Assembly (NCBI GenBank): GCA_036677805.1
Contig: JAVBVS010000014.1
Coordinates: 14,150 to 78,149, forward strand
DNA length: 64,000 bases
Source: SIG78 sp036677805
GTDB lineage: Bacteria > Verrucomicrobiota > Lentisphaeria > Victivallales > Victivallaceae
Reading direction: 5' to 3'
Position numbers and translations under genes: made by a program. Positions 62,928-64,000 of this stretch are shown one piece after another. The notes beneath the pieces were generated by a model. That model was not told the DNA's origin. It saw nothing but the letters and a program-made list of their open reading frames with translations, and did not search any database. Every line of letters begins with the position of its first letter. Within the stretch, counting starts at the first letter, position 1.

Positions 62928-63497
62928 CTACTCTTTGCGGGCAAACGGCGTCTGATCGTCCTTGGCGCCGTTGTTGAAAAATCGGTAATTGTCGTTGGCG
63001 TACTTGACCAGATACTTGGCCATTACCGCATCGAAATCAACCGGCAGCTCAATCCAGCTTTCACTGCCGTCGCCGACCTTGGTCGGGACGAAATCGGCAT
63101 AATAATTGCCGTCGATCAGAATCACCGCGGGCCGGTGGCGGAACTGCGCCGACAGCTGAATCCACATCGTCCGGCCATGCTGGTCCGGCTTCAGGAACAA
63201 CCGGTAGAAGCCTTCGCGGCCCGGCACGGGCTGAGCGGCGATTTCAATGATATGGCGGGAGGACATGAAGGGGATGGTATTGATGATCACGGTTTTGTTG
63301 TCAGGCAGCGCCAACACCTGTTCCACGCTGGCGTTGCCGCGCGGATATTTGACCACATCATGAAACGAGATCACGAACTTGGCCTCTTTCGGCACGTCAC
63401 CGTTGAACAATTTTTCAATGTCCGCGGTTTCACAGCCGCAAAGCAACCCCAACACCATCAGCACCATGGCGCTGATCCATCCAATACGCAATTTCAT
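62928..63497 (-). CDS. lipoprotein of unknown function
   Basis: 189 residues with a lipobox (MVLMVLGLLCGC; Cys22). The mature part mixes beta strands, for example KFVISFHDVVKYPRGNASVE, VIINTIPFMSSRHIIEIAAQ and VILIDGNYYADFVPTK. It ends in a helix and a charged tail. I cannot name a family. It lies 26 bases upstream (transcriptionally) of the nucleotidyltransferase-kinase fusion on the same strand and may be co-transcribed. The 63498-63650 gap upstream shows no gene. Confidence 0.75.
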   Translation of the reverse strand: MKLRIGWISAMVLMVLGLLCGCETADIEKLFNGDVPKEAKFVISFHDVVKYPRGNASVEQVLALPDNKTVIINTIPFMSSRHIIEIAAQPVPGREGFYRLFLKPDQHGRTMWIQLSAQFRHRPAVILIDGNYYADFVPTKVGDGSESWIELPVDFDAVMAKYLVKYANDNYRFFNNGAKDDQTPFARKE

Positions 63498-63650
63498 CTT
63501 CGCCGCATCCTTCTGCTCAACCCCAAATAACTCTGTTCAGGAATATACACTTATCCCGAATAAAAAACAAATCGCCGCTTGCCGCGGAGGGCTGAAAATG
63601 CGAAAAAATAACTGCGGAAAGCATGGCCGGAACCGGCTTTAAAATAAAAA

Positions 63651-63724
63651 TGGAGCGAGTGACCGGAGTCGAACCGGCGTGACTGGCTTGGGAAGCCAGG
63701 GCATAACCGTTTTGCTACACTCGC
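63651..63724 (-). tRNA. tRNA-Gly (anticodon CCC)
   Basis: 74 bases including an encoded CCA. Acceptor GCGAGTG pairs with CACTCGC, discriminator T. The anticodon arm is CTGGC-TTCCCAA-GCCAG, giving CCC, and the T-arm has GGTTCGACTCC. An out-of-register pairing starting at GGGCGAG is less good because it leaves no CCA. A promoter lies 22 bases upstream. Confidence 0.93.
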
Positions 63725-63745
63725 CCGTGAGGCGCTGAATTGCAT

Positions 63746-63774
63746 AATATAGCGCGGCGATTCTTATTTTTCAA
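63746..63774 (-). promoter_or_regulatory. tRNA-Gly promoter
   Basis: Minus strand TTGAAA (63769-63774), 17 bases, TATATT (63746-63751); start near 63739, 15 bases before the tRNA. Close to consensus. Confidence 0.78.
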
Positions 63775-63811
63775 GTGGGACTCCCGCTTTTTTTACCCGG
63801 TCGCAACCGGA

Positions 63812-63859
63812 GAAAAATGGAACGCCGCCGGAACCGAATCGCACTTCCGGCGGCGTTCC
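63812..63859 (-). terminator. intrinsic terminator of the amidohydrolase-like gene
   Basis: GGAACGCCGCCGGAA (63819-63833) and TTCCGGCGGCGTTCC (63845-63859) are a perfect 15-base inverted repeat, followed on the minus strand by ATTTTTC (63812-63818). It lies 11 bases after the stop codon. Confidence 0.85.
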
Positions 63860-63869
63860 CCGCCCGGCG

Positions 63870-64000
63870 TTACAAATCCAGAACGCGCACCGCGTTTTCG
63901 CGCGCCACCTTCTGAAACACCGTTTCGCTGATCTCTCCGGTCCGGCGCAAATCCAGCAGGAATTCCGCCAGCGGACGCAACGTATACATGGTCGGCTGGC
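63870..64000 (-). CDS. C-terminal end of an amidohydrolase-like protein, 5' part outside window
   Basis: Only the last 43 residues are visible, ending EISETVFQKVARENAVRVLDL and TAA. The FxKxxxENAxRVLxL ending is typical of the amidohydrolase-2 / TatD-like metal-dependent hydrolases, where the Asn-Ala helix closes the barrel. Too little remains to say more. Confidence 0.55.
   Translation of the reverse strand, partial: QPTMYTLRPLAEFLLDLRRTGEISETVFQKVARENAVRVLDL

Noticed and set aside
58208..62955. Two plus-strand frames of about 760 codons
   Set aside because: They are antisense to the hybrid kinase and to the nucleotidyltransferase-kinase, and have shadow composition.
63655..63726. Alternative tRNA register starting GGGCGAG
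   Set aside because: It pairs less well and lacks the encoded CCA; GCGAGTG with CACTCGC and T-CCA fits better.

Overview
The window is a 64 kb, GC-rich (roughly 60% by eye) chromosomal segment of a Gram-negative bacterium. An inner/outer membrane cell plan is implied by many lipobox proteins, a SecDF fusion with YajC, and periplasmic PpiC. My best guess is the PVC superphylum, close to Lentisphaerota/Victivallales. The reasons are a PPi-dependent phosphofructokinase, an HflK/HflC-like expansion, host-glycan catabolism (GH4, GH20, a NahK-like kinase) controlled by AraC regulators, and PEGA lipoproteins. This assignment is an inference from gene content; no marker was searched. I see no insertion sequence, prophage, CRISPR array or rRNA, and coding density is high.

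Layout. 1-7.8 kb: a partial lipase lipoprotein, an RNB exoribonuclease, then a leftward operon of two PEGA lipoproteins, a glycosyltransferase, a MOP flippase and a polysaccharide pyruvyl transferase. 8.0-9.7 kb: a leftward ECF sigma / zinc-finger anti-sigma / secreted coiled-coil operon. 9.9-11.0 kb: ornithine-type decarboxylase. 11.3-19.2 kb: a rightward run of N-acetylhexosamine 1-kinase-like, sugar-nucleotide epimerase, RpoD-like sigma factor and a complete iron-type ABC importer. 19.2-22.6 kb: dgt, tsf and rpsB, leftward. 22.7-24.3 kb: GntR regulator with an overlapping palindromic operator, and a BASS-family transporter. 24.4-29.6 kb: glycan cluster (AraC, GH4 alpha-galactosidase, PocR-AraC, cytoplasmic GH20). 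29.7-32.8 kb: YjbQ, an unknown protein, a lipoprotein and a CNNM/CBS protein. 32.9-37.1 kb: an ABC-2 type module with a large membrane-anchored partner. 37.3-43.8 kb: the most unusual locus, a Cys/His-rich secreted protein, three SPFH proteins (one with six extra membrane helices and a His/Glu-rich insert) and a P1B-type ATPase with a CPG motif. 44-48.4 kb: NAD-dependent DNA ligase, iron-type alcohol dehydrogenase and PpiC. 48.5-56 kb: pfp, gatC, gatA, an unknown protein, yajC and secDF. 56-64 kb: a 1422-residue hybrid sensor kinase, a nucleotidyltransferase/GHMP-kinase fusion, a lipoprotein, tRNA-Gly(CCC) and the end of an amidohydrolase-like gene.

How the genes work together. Three themes recur. 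The first is amino-sugar and galactoside use: GH4, GH20, NahK-like kinase, epimerase and the nucleotidyltransferase-kinase fusion could feed hexosamines and galactose into sugar nucleotides, which the surface-polysaccharide operon could use. The second is envelope homeostasis and export (SecDF/YajC, PpiC, SPFH proteins, ECF sigma system, ABC-2 module). The third is metal handling (iron-type ABC importer, P1B ATPase with His/Cys-rich partners). Several sigma70-like promoters with exact 17-bp spacers and several intrinsic terminators can be read directly and mark most operon boundaries. The best candidate for an undescribed system is the SPFH/P1B-ATPase operon at 37.3-43.9 kb.
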